Shown: positions 25,045 to 38,400, counted from the first letter of the stretch. The stretch: DNA of 64,000 bases from Pontederia crassipes (GCA_030549335.1 CM060188.1:7626001-7690000); one strand, 5' to 3'. The notes: generated by a model from the sequence alone, not told the origin. Translations and numbers: made by a program.

Positions 25045-25498
25045 TTTTTTTTGAAAGAAAAATAGGATGTTGACACTGGGTCACTCATTCATTTATTAAA
25101 ATCTTAGTTATAGATTACAAGAAGGAATGTACAGATTACAATCACTTATCATAATTCTCTCCAGTCATTAATATGTCGCCAGGCAGTCAATACCATATTC
25201 TCCACATACATCTTGTCGCCACTGAACAATTTTTCGTTGCATCGTTTCCAAATGGCCCATAATACAGCTATAGATGTCACCCTTTTGTTGGATGATACAT
25301 ATGTATGTAGTTCCTAATCTACATTACCAGCACCCCTAAACAATGCCCAGAATCTGTCTTCCGATGTCGAGTCCAATGTCATCACGCCCAAATCAGACCA
25401 CACTCATCTGGACCACACACACCCAAAGAACAAATGTGCAGAATCTTCAATTTCGTTTGAGCAGAAGACACATGACGAATTCTCAGCAGGTGCCCAAT
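25045..25498 (-). mobile_element. 5'-truncated L1-type LINE fragment with 15-bp target duplication
   Basis: On the minus strand the fragment encodes the tail of a plant L1 reverse transcriptase: a zinc-binding zf-RVT motif (CVFCSNEIEDSAHLFFGC: C-x2-C-x8-H-x4-C) followed by a Trp-rich stretch including VLWAIWKRCNEKLF and a stop. Two in-frame stops already interrupt it. The 3' end is a poly-A run (poly-T at 25044-25052 on the plus strand). It is flanked by perfect 15-bp direct repeats ACATGTGGAACTAGT at 25030-25044 and 25499-25513, proving insertion as a 454-bp dead fragment. Confidence 0.88.
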
Positions 25499-25513
25499 AC
25501 ATGTGGAACTAGT

Positions 25514-26028
25514 CTATTGATATAGAAGAGATTACAGTTACAGTTACAATCCATATATTGTAACCATTATGTTCACTATATATGAAATAACATTGTCTAC
25601 TACAAGATGATGTCGTCCCAAAGCAAAAGATGAATACAATCTACCTCTTAAAGTGCTTTTGAAGCGTTTGAATGCATAACTAGTTACATGTATCACCCTA
25701 ATCCAAGGTGCAACATACATAGCTTGTGCAGATGCAAAGCACCGGAAATGAAACAATCATGGCTAGCATATTAATTTATGCTAAGATACCTGCTGATCAA
25801 TTTGGATGTAAACAAGGATAATCTAGTGAACAGAAATACAAAATTACCTCCGAAGATACAACCTATGATCAATAAAAATGAGCATGCCACATAACTATGC
25901 AACAGGAATATGCCATTAGTAGCTGCCTAGAAATTTAAGCAATCACACCCTGATTTGCTTAGTCGTCAATGCGTATATGCTGATAACCAGCAGAAAATAA
26001 CCAAAAATCATAAGCTAACAACAATCTG
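25514..26028. other. 3' flank of the presenilin gene
   Basis: No exon recognised; probably contains the presenilin 3' untranslated region on the minus strand. The short frame at 25544-25756 is not supported. Confidence 0.45.
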
Positions 26029-27339
26029 TCAGAACATCACCAATTGCGTTGAGGCCCCTACCACAAACGGCTCCATCAGCAGCCTAGTCAAGAAGTAGAA
26101 GACGGTACCCAGTGCAATTGAGATAGGCAACGCCGGCAGTGCGTGCCGGAAAACTGATAGCAGAATCAACGTGCACGCAAGCCCTGAAATAATGGCCAGG
26201 TAACAAGCGTAGACCGTCATCAGGTCGTACATTGCAGCTCTACCCACGAGAACGCTGTAGAACACAAAGTCTCCGAGCCCGAGCCTAATTCCCCTCGTAG
26301 AAATCAGCATGTCATCGTCCTCCAAGTCAGTCCTTGCACGATTCTGGTCTCTACCTCCTTCCCGATGACCTTCCTCAGTCGTCAGAGGTGCTGAAGGATA
26401 AGCGGCATCGGTCCGATGCCGTCCGCTGCCGTCGCCTGAGCCGCTGGATGACGACGGTTCGTTCCGCACCAAAGGCACGGTTTCCGCCTCAAGATTGACG
26501 ATTTCCACTACTGTCTGATTTGGATCGGAGTTACGAAGTTGACTGGTGTCCCCAACGGGCTGGAGCTCGACGACAGCAGGAGAGGAGGCAGCAACGGCGG
26601 CCACAGCGTGGGAGAGGGAAGGCGCGGCGGGGCGAGCCTCATAGACGAGTGCTGGCAGATCGTCGTCGTCGCGAGAGGACGCCAGATTCACGAGGATGCG
26701 GAGTGGGCCGTGCGGGCAGAGGACGGCGGCGAGGTCGTAGAGGGCGAGGGCGATGAGGAGGGCCCAGGTCGTCCATTCCGGGAGACGGGCGAACCATGCC
26801 GCGACGATGGCCGCGATGGCGACGAGGTAGGCCTGGCGGAGGACGACGGGCGCAGCGGGGGAGAAGACGGCGAGGGCCCCGATGGTGGAAAGGTCGAAGA
26901 GGAGGAGGGCCGCGGATGGGGCGTCGAGTGGAACGGAGAGGCGCCGAAGGACGTCGAGGAGGATAGGGCCGCCCATGGTGGCGAGGACGAGGAAGGCGGA
27001 GAATCGGGTGTAGCCACGGAGGAATCCGGTGAAGCGGTAGTAGTAGAGGAGGACGAGGGCGAAGGTGACGACGGCGATGACGGCGACGAAGGCCGCGGCG
27101 TTGAGGAGGGCGCCGGCGAGCTTGCGGGAGGTCGAGTCCGAGGGAGATTCGGAGTATACGAGTGTCGCGGCGGTGGTGGGGGAGGCGACTGCGGCCGCGC
27201 CGGCGCCGGCGGAGGTGGAAGTGGTGGTGGAGATGAGGAGAACGACGAGGAGCATGCAGATGGAGACTGGGGAGATGACCCCGATCAGCTCGGCGCCCAG
27301 GGCGTCCAGGACGCTGCTGGCCTCCGTCGCCGGACGCAT
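26029..27339 (-). CDS. Presenilin-like intramembrane aspartyl protease
   Basis: A single-exon frame of 436 residues. Presenilin is the catalytic subunit of gamma-secretase, which cuts type I membrane proteins within the lipid bilayer; plant homologues sit in the endomembrane system. Both catalytic aspartates are present: D202 in the YD motif (LALYDLAAV) and D357 in the GxGD motif (RLGLGDFVFYS). The PAL motif needed for the active site follows at 402-405 (LPALPISIA). About nine hydrophobic segments can be traced, beginning near residues 18-37 and 76-98, with the conserved YYYRFTGFLRGYTRFSAF block at 99-116. Residues 222-345 form the long hydrophilic loop between TM6 and TM7, rich in Ser, Asp and Glu. 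Plant presenilin genes are known to be intronless and of this length. Overlapping long plus-strand frames (26539-27357, 27065-27592) are GC-composition shadows. Confidence 0.93.
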   Translation of the reverse strand: MRPATEASSVLDALGAELIGVISPVSICMLLVVLLISTTTSTSAGAGAAAVASPTTAATLVYSESPSDSTSRKLAGALLNAAAFVAVIAVVTFALVLLYYYRFTGFLRGYTRFSAFLVLATMGGPILLDVLRRLSVPLDAPSAALLLFDLSTIGALAVFSPAAPVVLRQAYLVAIAAIVAAWFARLPEWTTWALLIALALYDLAAVLCPHGPLRILVNLASSRDDDDLPALVYEARPAAPSLSHAVAAVAASSPAVVELQPVGDTSQLRNSDPNQTVVEIVNLEAETVPLVRNEPSSSSGSGDGSGRHRTDAAYPSAPLTTEEGHREGGRDQNRARTDLEDDDMLISTRGIRLGLGDFVFYSVLVGRAAMYDLMTVYACYLAIISGLACTLILLSVFRHALPALPISIALGTVFYFLTRLLMEPFVVGASTQLVMF

Positions 27340-27359
27340 GGTGGCGGGGTCCGCTAACC

Positions 27360-28320
27360 AGGCGGTTCGCTGTGTGGGGGGCTTCTATAAGGGGTGCATT
27401 CTTGGGGTGGAGATGTGGGTGGGCTTAAGGAAGAGATGGAGACTTGGGGGAGTAGTAGTGGAATCGAGGGATTGGCTGCTGACGGAGCAGAAGCATGACT
27501 TGACCGTTACATCAACTCATCAAGCGTCGTTACGATTTTATGAAATGTTTTTTTTTTCATTTTATGTCCGATCTAATATATTTTCGCATTAATTAAATTA
27601 AGACCACCTAATTTATTAGAGATAGTATGCAATTAACTTTTTAAGAGGAACAATATTACATTATTAATTTCTGTAGATTTTGATTTGGTGAGTGGTCAGT
27701 TTCATCGTACGAATATTATTTTATTTTTAATTTTGGAATCGACATATGCTAACTCTCAAATTGGTTTTTTCCTTATCACTTTCATTAATTATGCATTTAA
27801 ATCTTAGTTAATTTTAACGCTAAGTTGCAAATATTTACATCTCAAGATGTTATAAAAGAACTTTAATATAATATATATATATTAAGATGTTTATATAATT
27901 TTGCTTCAGGATTGGGCTCCGAGTACTTAGAGACGACCTTCAACAGAAGTTAATAAGAGTTTATATTTTTGCCCCCAAATTTGGGTTCGATGAGAGGTTC
28001 CGCCGCGGCCAATTTGAGTGAAAGTTAATTCTGATGGTCCTTCATCAATTTCAAAAAATTGGGAGGGGCAGAATTTATTATTAAAAATACTAATAAAGTA
28101 TTTCTTATGGTAGGAGTACTTCATTGCATGACGAGCATTGTCGAACAAAGGCATGGGGGCTTGTTGGAATTAGGAGATGCTAAGAATGATTTCAATCGTA
28201 TTTGGCTGGATGTCGACTCTCCTAATCTAGTACTGCCGTCGGAGGATTTGGACATTAATATAAGAATTTTGTCAAATTGTCTCACATTTTGAATACTTTA
28301 AATGTACTCACTATTATAGG
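27360..28320. other. Presenilin upstream region
   Basis: Presumed promoter side of the presenilin gene, becoming AT-rich beyond about 27530. The segment 27900-28270 is GC-richer and has open frames on both strands that I do not recognise. No clear TATA box could be chosen. Confidence 0.4.
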
Positions 28321-28323
28321 AAA

Positions 28324-28364
28324 ACTAGTGAATGTCCTTGCACTTCGTATAATTTTAAATTATT
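28324..28364 (-). mobile_element. Decayed Helitron 3' terminus, reverse orientation
   Basis: CTAGTGAATGTCCTTGCACT followed by TCGTATAA is, on the minus strand, an A/T-rich lead-in, a broken hairpin (TTATAC / GTGCAA arms around GAA), then ACATTCACTAG. This resembles common plant Helitron 3' ends. No matching 5' TC end was identified, so the extent is unknown. Confidence 0.35.
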
Positions 28365-30020
28365 ATAATATATCACTAAATAAATATTTAGTTTTTATTA
28401 TGAAAATTATGTGAATCATTTTTGTATAATTCTTTTAATTTTGTGTTAAATAAAGTTTTATATCTTCTATATTAAATTGTCAAGAAATAGTAGATTGATT
28501 GCATGTGATATGTTAGTTATCAAAACTCGTGTTAGATTTAATTTTGGAAAGTGTGTTGGCAAAAAAAAATCTAATATAGAATTCTTAGTGTAGGTCAATT
28601 TTATTTGTGAGAAATGAAAGACATTAAAATGTGACATATTGAAGTATTTTTAAGGATGGAAAACATTTGGTTGTCCATTTTTTTTATTACAGAATGACAT
28701 GATATATAATAATAGGTAAATTATTACTTTGTCAACAACACTTAATAATATCATAATGCAAAAATGATCATACATGTGAAGAATAAAGATGGGAAAGTAA
28801 AGAGGCAAAAAAATAAAATTGATCACATGGACGAGGAAGCATATGAGAAGTTAAAAGAAATGAAAACTAAAAAGAAAAGTAGATTGAAATAATTTCAAGG
28901 GAAAAGAAGAGTATATTACATAAATAATAAAAATCACCATTCAAATACTGGCTAAAAACTTCTTTGAGATATTTCAAAGGAGAGAAATAAAATACATAAT
29001 AAATATTAAATTACAATGATCGAAAAAATAATAGAAAATAAAATGCAAGTTATATATATTGAGCCGTATCTTCTATCATAATGTGCACAGTGCTCTTTTC
29101 CATGAATGATGAGTTATATGTTGGGGTATGGTTGGTTAATAAGTTGTAGGTTCTAATTGAGTGGTGGTGGAGATGAACGAGTAAGGAATGATAATTAATG
29201 TGTGTTATGCATAGTACATCATACAATTGAAAAATAGACAGTAACTTATTATTCTATTTTTTAATACTAATAATAATAATAATAATAATAATTAGAGACT
29301 GTTTTCAAGGGAGAATATAAAATAAGTTAGAAGCTATTTTATAACAAATATTTTGTATTTTAATTGATAATAAAATTTGTTTAAAAAATCATTAATGATT
29401 TAGCATCTATGATAAATATATATATATATGTATAAAGTACAAAAATCTTAAAATGAGTGCAGCGGTTAAAATCTGACTTTATGACACTAAAGGTGGATGT
29501 GTGAAGTTTAAATATACCATGGTGCATGAGAAGAGAGGAAAATGTGAGAGAAAATAATAAAAAATGACAAAATAAATAAATACTCAACTTAAAAGAATAT
29601 ATATCTTAGAGTGCCTATAGGAAATAAATTATAAAATAGGTGAGCATCAATGCTATGCTGAAAAATGAAAACTTTAAGGAGTATACAATATAATCTAATA
29701 GAATGACTAAAGAACAATGATAATAGGTCACCAGAGATTAGTTGAGAAGATTGGAAAGACACAAGTTAACATATATATAATTATATTTATCTGAGTTCTA
29801 AAAGATCTAAAGGTACTAAGTTATTGGCACAATAAAAAAATAAGTCACTTTAAAAGAAGATAAAGAATTATTTGAGGAAATAAATAAAAAATAAGCGGAT
29901 TAAGAAATTATTAGTTTGTATAATTAAAGTCACATTAGATGTCTAGATAAGGCCTACCAATCCATAGATATAGGAAGAAGCAGTAAGCATTGGTTTGCTC
30001 AACAATGGTTGCATGATGTG
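28365..30020. other. AT-rich intergenic DNA
   Basis: No gene recognised. An (AAT)n run lies at about 29266-29292. Confidence 0.5.
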
Positions 30021-30296
30021 TATTATAATAATTTTCTTTCATGGTTGGCTCCCTTGCAAACATAGACGCTCTGAGGAATGACGCTCGACCTCCTTTCGAT
30101 TTCTATGGTGACCTCTTCATGATGGAAGAGGTGTATGACCTTCGTCAACACCTTGTGAGCCTTGATTTGTTGCTTTCCCATGCTTAGTGCGCATGTGAAA
30201 ACTCCCAATTTGCTTCTCCTTTCATAGTTCAAGACAATCTTGTTGAGGAGCTCGAGTTTGAGATTGCACAGGCAGGCCTAATTGGCAGCCTCCGAT
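30015..30296 (+). pseudogene. Unidentified coding remnant
   Basis: A patch of balanced base composition in AT-rich DNA reads on the plus strand as about 85 codons with one internal TAG. It includes DARPPFDFYGDLFMMEEVYD and, after the stop, VQDNLVEELEFEIAQAG. The amphipathic, acidic composition looks like a former coding exon or retrotransposon gag fragment, but I cannot name the family. The antisense frame at 30023-30232 is the less convincing alternative. Confidence 0.3.
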
Positions 30297-30429
30297 AAGT
30301 TGAAGAGACTTCATTGCCCTTGCAATCTCTCCTAAAAAAAGGATTTATATAGAAGGATCAAAGAGTGATATGAAAGGTCATCAGTTTCTTCAATGAAATG
30401 ACCAAAAAATATTAAATTAGAATTGAGTT

Positions 30430-31160
30430 GAATTATTATTAATGACACAGGATTTCAACATTAAGAAATGAGACGGTATAAAGAATCATCCAGAAATTTA
30501 TGAAAATTTATTCATGATACTAAAAATTTAGTACATATTAATTAAAGATGCATTTATATATAGTTTTTTGTTATTCAAAATATAATGTAATATAAAGAGT
30601 AAATATACTGATTTTTTAGTATTAAAAATATAATATTTTTTTACCATACTGTTAAAATATTAATATACATAACAGTGCGTTTATATATGTTCTTTTAGGA
30701 TTAAAAATATAATAAAATATAAGACCCAACTTATGATTTATGAGCATTTAGGAATGATGTTAAATATAATATTAAAAATATAATTATATATAAGTAGTCA
30801 TCCTCTGATTTATTAAAATTTAACCATTATTAAAAAAAATTAGAACACATCAATTAAGGATGCCTTTACATATGGCTATTTGTTACTAAAATAAATATAA
30901 TGGGAAATAAATAATCAATATGTAATTTTTTAAAATTTAATCATGGTGTTAAAAATTTAACACACATACGAATGCATTTATATATGATTTTTTTAAGATT
31001 ACAAAATATAATTTATGATGCTCAATTTAATACACATTACTTAAGGATGCATTTATTTATAATTATTTGTTATTGTAAATAAAAAAGTAATGGAATATAA
31101 AGAGTTAATATGTGACTTGTAATGATAAATTTTAATACAATAATTAGTAATGAGAATACC
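30430..31160 (+). repeat. Degenerate tandem repeat, about four units
   Basis: The motif AATTAAGGATGCATTTATAT (with variants) followed by TTTTTGTTAT and a TAATGNAATATAAAGAGT-like tail recurs at about 30540, 30670, 30860, 30970 and 31040. Units are heavily diverged and non-coding. Confidence 0.5.
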
Positions 31161-31649
31161 AAGAGTTGATATAAAATATTAAATGATGAAATTAATTAAT
31201 GTGACATTGAATAATCAGAATATGAAAAGTCGATACAAAGAGTTGGATAATGTAATAAATGAAAATGATATTGAGATAATAATTATAAAAATTATTAATT
31301 AAAAATATCACAAAGAAAGAATCAAGTATTATATATTAAGCCAAGTGCCCAATTCCCATAACGTACAATAAACAGTTAACTATTAATGACCCAATAATGC
31401 AAGGTTAGCCAAAATGGTCATCCAAAATTAGCATCACCTCTAGTGAATCAACTTGAATACATATGTCCTCTCAATCAAATCATCTTAATTACCACCACCT
31501 CTCATAATTACTCAATCAAAGTTACGACATGCCTTATGAGTTATGAATCTCGTACATTTCATCTTAACAACTATTTGGCGAGGTGCCTTGATGCAAATCT
31601 TCAAAATGATAGCGTTATATCTTATCACTAATCCAAAATACCCATTGGA

Positions 31650-32240
31650 CACTACAAGAAAACTGTCTTTTACCGACGGTAGGACCGTCAGTAAATTTGT
31701 CAGATCCGTCGAAAATCACGATTTCCAACGGTTCTTTCGACGGACAATGATCGTGTGAAAAAGGCTCGTCGCAAATTTTTTGCGACGATTTCTTCTGAAC
31801 CGTCGGTATTACAGACGGTCTAGTTGGCGGACGCGGTAGTCGAACGTTAAATATCGACGGTGAGAACCGTCAATATTATCGACGGGCAGGACCGCCGATA
31901 TATATCGACGGTTTGAACCGACAATAGTATTGACGGTTCGAGCCGTCGATATTTATCGGCGGCTTAAACCGTCGACAGTATCGGCGGTTCGTGCCGTCGA
32001 TATCTATCGGCGGCTTGAACCGTGGAAACTATCGACGGTTTTAATCGTCGATATATATCGGCGGCTTGAACCGTCGATTTTATCGATGGTTAAAACCGTC
32101 GACAATTTAGTATCGACGGCTTTTACTCGTGGGCTACGACCGTCGATAATTGTGTACTGACGGATATAACCGTCGGTAAGTATCGAAAAAATCCGCTGAA
32201 AATTGCAATATTTCAGCTGTTTCCGACGGTCAGGACCGTT
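31650..32240. repeat. CACTA left terminus and subterminal repeat array
   Basis: Terminal CACTACAAGAAAA then many copies of an 8-12 bp motif around ATCGACGGTT and its reverse complement, alternating in direction and often spaced 20-30 bp apart (for example 31890-32110). Confidence 0.9.
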
Positions 32241-33375
32241 GAAAACGTAAAAAAATTTAAAAAAAATAATGAATTCACATATAATTCCCAAATAATACAA
32301 CACATTTGATAGTTCAATTATAACATATAAAGCACATCACATCACAGATTCAATTACATCACATCACATCACAGATAGTTCAATTCGGCATAAGGGTATC
32401 CAAACATGAAACATAATCCATAATGTGATCCATAATTCATAGATTCAATAACGTCAACCATAGTGGAACGAGATAATGGAACGACGTGCTTAATTTGCAT
32501 ATCATCTTCGTCGCAAAACATCACTGCACAAAATTAAAAATAGAGTAAAAGTTATAACATATAAAATGTAAAAAAAACATGAATTCAGTTTTGAAGATGC
32601 GTAATCACAATCTAATTGAATCTAAAATATAAAATATAAAAATATTATTTGAATTTAACATCAACATAATTTGATAAATTCAATAGAAGATGCGTAAACT
32701 AACAAGCTAACGCCGAATATCAAAATTGAAGCAAAATCGAGCATAATCATCCAAAATAATTGGATTTGTGCTTTATATGGGGCTTGGTCTACTCCATTTT
32801 AACCAAACAAATCACCATCACGATGCTGTTAAAGATCCCAAGAGCCAATGGTAGGAACTCCCTGATGTTTCTAAGCTTATTTTATTTTCTGCATGATTTG
32901 GAACTCAAGATTCAGAGAAGAAGGCACAAATTTTCTTCTACATCATATAAAAAAAATATCTATCATGTCGACACTGTGGACAAACCATTTTGAGTGTTCA
33001 CTTTGAGAGGAAGGCTCAGCAGTGGCAATGTTTGTTTCATGCTACACAATTCTCATCTTAAATAAAGAGGAGGATGGAGTTTAATTTCTGAAAATAAACA
33101 TTCTGAAACCGATATATTGTGCAAGAATTCTTTTTTAATTTGTGGAAAGCGACTCAGAAGCAACTCCTACAACCGATAGTATCTTACAATTCAAGTGATC
33201 ATTAATGTATGTTGAAGTTTATACTAAGTACTGACATTTACATGATCCAGCTGTCTGCACTCCATTTTCGGTGAAAACTTTGAAAGTCTATAGATTTAAC
33301 TGAAAGGGATGAAGAGTAAAATCTAAGTTAGTGTCAAAGTGCATATGAATCTAATGAGTACAATGATGCATCAGA

Positions 33376-35280
33376 TTAAAGCAAATTCCAAAAATAATTA
33401 TGTACTATATATGAATCTACCTCGGCGTCGTCGTCATTCAATTCGCCACGCATGAAGGCACGCATCATTTTCTTCATTTCATCCCTGTTACGACGTTCAC
33501 GTTCTTCGAATTCCTGTCTGACCTCTTCCCTAATCTTGATGGTCACCTGATCCACAATTTCTTGCATAGTAGAAGAAGATGAACCTGAAGTACTTCGTCG
33601 ACCATATCCAATATCTGTGTCACTCACAGAAGATCCAAGTCCGTAAATGCGACCCTTCTTCACGTCGACGTGGTCCGTCCAAAGTTGTCTTGGGGTCAAC
33701 GGTGTGGTCCCCTCCTGCGTGGCTTGCGTAATATGATCAACTTCTTTTGTTTTATAAGACTCCTGAAATATAAAGAAAATAATTAACTACAAACGACGAC
33801 TAGGTGATCCACTTCAAAGTTTTGTTAATTAATTATTAACTTGCAATTTAGAAAAAAGTAAAGGCACAAAAATTTACATACATATGTCTCCTGGGCATAA
33901 TTCGAGACCCATTCTTTGTTCTTCTTCTGATGGGTTCGGAGAAATATTTTGTCCTGAGTCGGTGGTCTACCCGTCTCTTTCTCCTGCAATGAGATAATAT
34001 TTTAAATTTTGCAAATTACTTACCATTTTCTTAAAGTATAATATTTCGTTCTGAGTTCGGAGAAAGACCTTACCATTTTCTTAGCAATCGTGCTCGTGGA
34101 TAGACATCCGCCCGAATGCAAGCACGCTCCCTGGTCGGACTCTCGACTGGTTTTTGCTTTTTCGCATTTCACTTTGTACTCCTCGGTGGACCACTTTCCT
34201 AGCAAATCGATCCAAATGGCCTCGGGGATCCAATTGGGTCGTTCTCCGTCAGCTCGAGCTTCAGAAAGCATCGCGGACAATCTCTTTGAGCACCGAGAGT
34301 TAAAAGCCTTTCACATTTTTTCCGTATGCTCGGGCTCCCACCACACATCAGCCTGTAAGTGTTTAAAAATAATTAATGTGCATGACGAAGAAAAATATTA
34401 ATGATGATGTTGGCTTCTAATGATACCTGAAATTCATTAAATAATATCTATCTCATGGCATAAGGAACTTCCCTCCATGTAAGCCACGCTTCAGTATACC
34501 TATGTCGCAATACTTTAGTAACTGCTACAGCCGCTGGTTTCGACGGTACAAATCTTGAAGGACACAGAATTATAAAATGTCATGGCTGAATCAAAGCATG
34601 AATAAGGATTCGATATACATAAAATAACACTTACCCTAAATTCCCATCTGGCTGCACGTATGCTTTGTAAACACAATTTGACGAAGCCTGGTCCGAGTCT
34701 TCCACGGAACAATGAGCTCTGACGGGTTGTTGTGGCAATTGTGTATCCAAGTCCGCAATATCAGCGTGAGAGGAAGGACCCGGCGGAGAAGAACATTCTA
34801 TTATGCGAATGCCCGTGGCTGATCGAGGAGCTGACGGAGGAGAAGAATGCTCTGTTATGCGAATGCTCGTGGCTGACAGAGGAGCACACGGAGTACTGAG
34901 AGCTCTAGGGACGACCGGCTCCTTTCCTTTGTTTTTACTTTTAACAAATCGATACATCTGCATAGTACAAAATTTATTACAAGTCAAATTTACAATTGAC
35001 AAAAAATTCAAATGTCACAACGTCTCGACCTGACTATGTTCGGCTACGTCTTGTGTTGCATCTTGAGGAACGGAATTGTGCGTATAACTCGAGAACCAAT
35101 TCCTAATATCCGGAGGCGCTTATAAAAAATAAACAAATTAATTCGAATAAGCTTTTGCGAATGACTTCTTCTGATCATTATTTCAAACACTCACGAGATG
35201 GTAGCGAATATAAGAATGCATCGTCCGCGTCAGACATTTGTTGATCCGATTGTTTGTCCACATGCATCGCTAACGCCTCA
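33376..35280 (-). pseudogene. CACTA TNPA-like protein (Transposase_24 family), decayed
   Basis: Reconstructable exons on the minus strand include about 35190-35280 (LFEALAMHVDKQSD), about 35035-35105 (PPDIRNWFSSYTHN), 34635-34958 (Pro/Ser-rich), about 34435-34554 (KVLRHRYTEAWLTW) and then the Transposase_24 core in about 34070-34350 (RLSAMLSEARADGE ... PNWIPEAIWIDLLGKW). These are followed by KETGRPPTQDKIFLRTHQKK (about 33890-33981) and a Glu/Arg-rich coiled-coil-like end (EFEERERRNRDEMKKMM, 33376-33760). The order is that of plant Ptta/En/Spm proteins, which bind subterminal repeats. A TAG lies in the RHRYTEAW exon, shortly after VPYAMR, so the gene is probably non-functional. Confidence 0.75.
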
Positions 35281-35412
35281 AACAAACTATTGCCTCAAAC
35301 AAAATGAATATGAGTCGTAAATGAACAATCCATAAGATGACAATATTCGTAATAAAATATCCTAGTTGTAAGGTAAAAATAAATTGATAATTCGTGACAA
35401 GTAAAGACACCT

Positions 35413-38400
35413 TTACTCATCATCTGAATTTCCACATGTCTGGTACCCGTCATCATCATCATCATCAGAAGTCGTCGTAGTTTCAAATTCATCTTCGTCT
35501 GAATCCTTTTCATCATTTTGTATGTCGACGTTATCGAAGTCTTCAAATACGTGTTCCGAATCATGTAGATCGTCGACTAATTCGGTGTCGACAATAGGGG
35601 CCACAGACGTCTGCGAGTCATCTTGAAAGGCACATTGCAATGCACCATCAACTTCTATCCTGCTTCTTACCTTCGTCTTTATTACAACCCACCATTGTGA
35701 TTTGTTCCTAGTCTTCTCCGGATATGGCACATAATATACTTGTCTTGTAGAAGACGGAATAATGAAAGGATCAAAACGATCATAACACCTATTGTGACAT
35801 ATTTCAACTATTTTGAAATCTTTGTGAACTCGCATCCCTCTCCTTTCCTTCGGATCAAACCAGTTACACTCAAATAATGTGACTTTATTACCTCCAGTAT
35901 ATTGCAGCTGAATAATGTCTTTGAGAACACCGTAGTAGTCACGCTCATTTTCTCCGTCCGTGAATCCCACGACACATACTCCACTGTTCACGGTTTTCTT
36001 CCCGATCGACCAAGTTTCAGTGTGAAACTTATAACCATTCACAAAATACATCGGCCAACTTTTCACCTCTCGAGCCGGTCCCCATGCCAAATTATGGAGA
36101 CCAGTCGCCGTGCCGGTATTGAGAACCTAATATGAAAATAAATGAGTATAGTAGACGCTAAAGACATCAAATTGTTTAGAATATTTTGATAATTACCTGT
36201 TCCTTAAACCACGGTGCGAAATCATTCTCGATTCTATCTTGTACATGTTCTTCAGGGACAATGTAGTATTGCAAGAAAGTACTACATACGAAGTGATGGC
36301 TAAATCAAAATGGTGTTTGGGAAGACGTTAAACAAAAGAACGCATGGATATTAAACTTACTTAATGTAGCTTTGCACTTCCGGCGTGTTTAGAAGGACAT
36401 GATTCGTGGCAGACTTGAATTCTGCATCACTGAGCCATCTACTTCTTGGCTTCCCAAAATGTCGTCCTAACTTATTGAAGAGCGACAAAGATGCCACATC
36501 AGACTGTTCTTCTGGAACTTCATCATTTCGACGGACTCTGGTCCTCGCACACTTAACATGGGACTCGAAGTAGTAATAACAGAAGTATGAAATCTCTTGA
36601 ATCATATACGCTTCACAAATGGATCCTTCGACACGTGCTTTGTTCTTAATCGTTCTTTTTATTCGATTGAGATATCTTTCAAAAGGATACATCCACCTAT
36701 ATTGTACTGGTCCACCTACCCTTGCCTCATATGGCAGATGAATAGGTAAGTGCTCCATGGAATCAAAGAATCCCGGTGAAAATATTCGTTCCAACTTACA
36801 TAATGTTATCGGAATATTACGTTCCAATTGGATCATATTTTCCACCGTTAATGTTGTAGAACACAATTCATGTGACAGTCGTGACTTTTCATGCCAAACA
36901 AACGCAAGTTATTCATGTCCACACATCGGGTCAGATTTGATGTATAACCATCCGACATTCTCAGCTCTTGGATCCAACGACACACTTGGGTCTTCTGCTC
37001 CTTAATGAGAACATAACTTGCTTTTGGTTTAGATATTCTTCCGTTAGGTAAAGTCACTAAGTGCAACTCTGGCCGTCGACAGTATTCCTTCAAATCTAGT
37101 CTTCCTTGAGGTTGTCCTTTGTTTTACCCTTAATGTCCATTAAGGTATTGAATACATTTTCAAACACATTTCTCTCAATGTACATGACGTCCAAGTTATG
37201 ACGTATCAAACAATCAGACCAATAAGGTAAATCCCAGAATATACTTCGTTTGGTTCAATTATGACAAACACCATACTCATTGTATGTGACATTTGGGTCG
37301 TCGACAATTTTGCATAAAGCATTGACAATGCGACGTAATTGAGCTCCTGAGCGTCTGACCGGAGGCATGTCTTCCACAATCCTATTCCGTCAAAATGCAT
37401 TTCGGTTATTTCTGTACGGATGATCAGCTGTAAGAAACCGTCTGTGACAATCAAACCAAGTATTTTTACCCACATTTCTCAAAGTGAACGCATCTGAGTG
37501 TTCCATGCAAGATGGACAAGCTAATTTCCTTGCAGTCATCCAACCAGACAACATCTCGTAGGCTGGAAAGTCATTAACAGTCCACAATAATGCAGCTCTT
37601 AATGTGAAATTTTGTTTGGTCGACACATCAAATCATCCCACAGTTCTTTTAGCTCGTCTATTAGAGGTTGTAAATACACGTCTATCCTCTGTTTAGGACT
37701 CTGAGGACCAGGAATAATGCATGTCAAAAATATATAAGGTGCGGACATACAAATCCCAGGTGGCAAATTATAAGGTGTTATTGTTACCGGCCAACATGAA
37801 TAAGGAACTGAAGTTTGACCATATGGTGTAAAACCATCTGCGCATAATCCGAGCCTTATGTTCCTTTGGTCCCTAGCAAAATCAGGATGCTTACTATCAA
37901 AATGTTTTCACGCTTCACCATCCGATGGGTGAATCATTACACCTTCAGAAGTATTATGCTGTGCATGCCACTTCATCTGCGACGCTGACCCTATAGACGA
38001 GTATAGTCTTTTAAGCCTTGGAATAAGAGGCAAATAATGCATTCTTTTCACAGCGACTTGAGACTTGTTAGTCACTCTATATCGTTCGGCCCCACAAAAC
38101 TTGCATTCATTTAGATTGATGTCCTCGCCGTAATATAACATACAACCATCATGACAACAATTTATTTTAGTTGAGCCAAGACCAAGTTTACTGACCAATC
38201 TTTTTGTCCTATAAAAATTTTCAGGAATACGAGCCCCAGTTGGTGTGACCTCTTTTAAAATATCTAGAAATGCATCAAAACATGCTTGTGAAATATTGTG
38301 GTCGGCTTTTAGATTCAACAATCTAACAGCAAGTGATAGTTCCGAATGACTTTCACACCCAGGCCATAAGGGTTGGCTCGATGCGTTTAGTAAGTCATAA

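Noticed and set aside
26539..27357. 272-residue plus-strand open frame overlapping the presenilin gene
   Set aside because: Gly/Glu/Asp/Arg-rich low-complexity translation, antisense to an intact presenilin; explained by high GC content.
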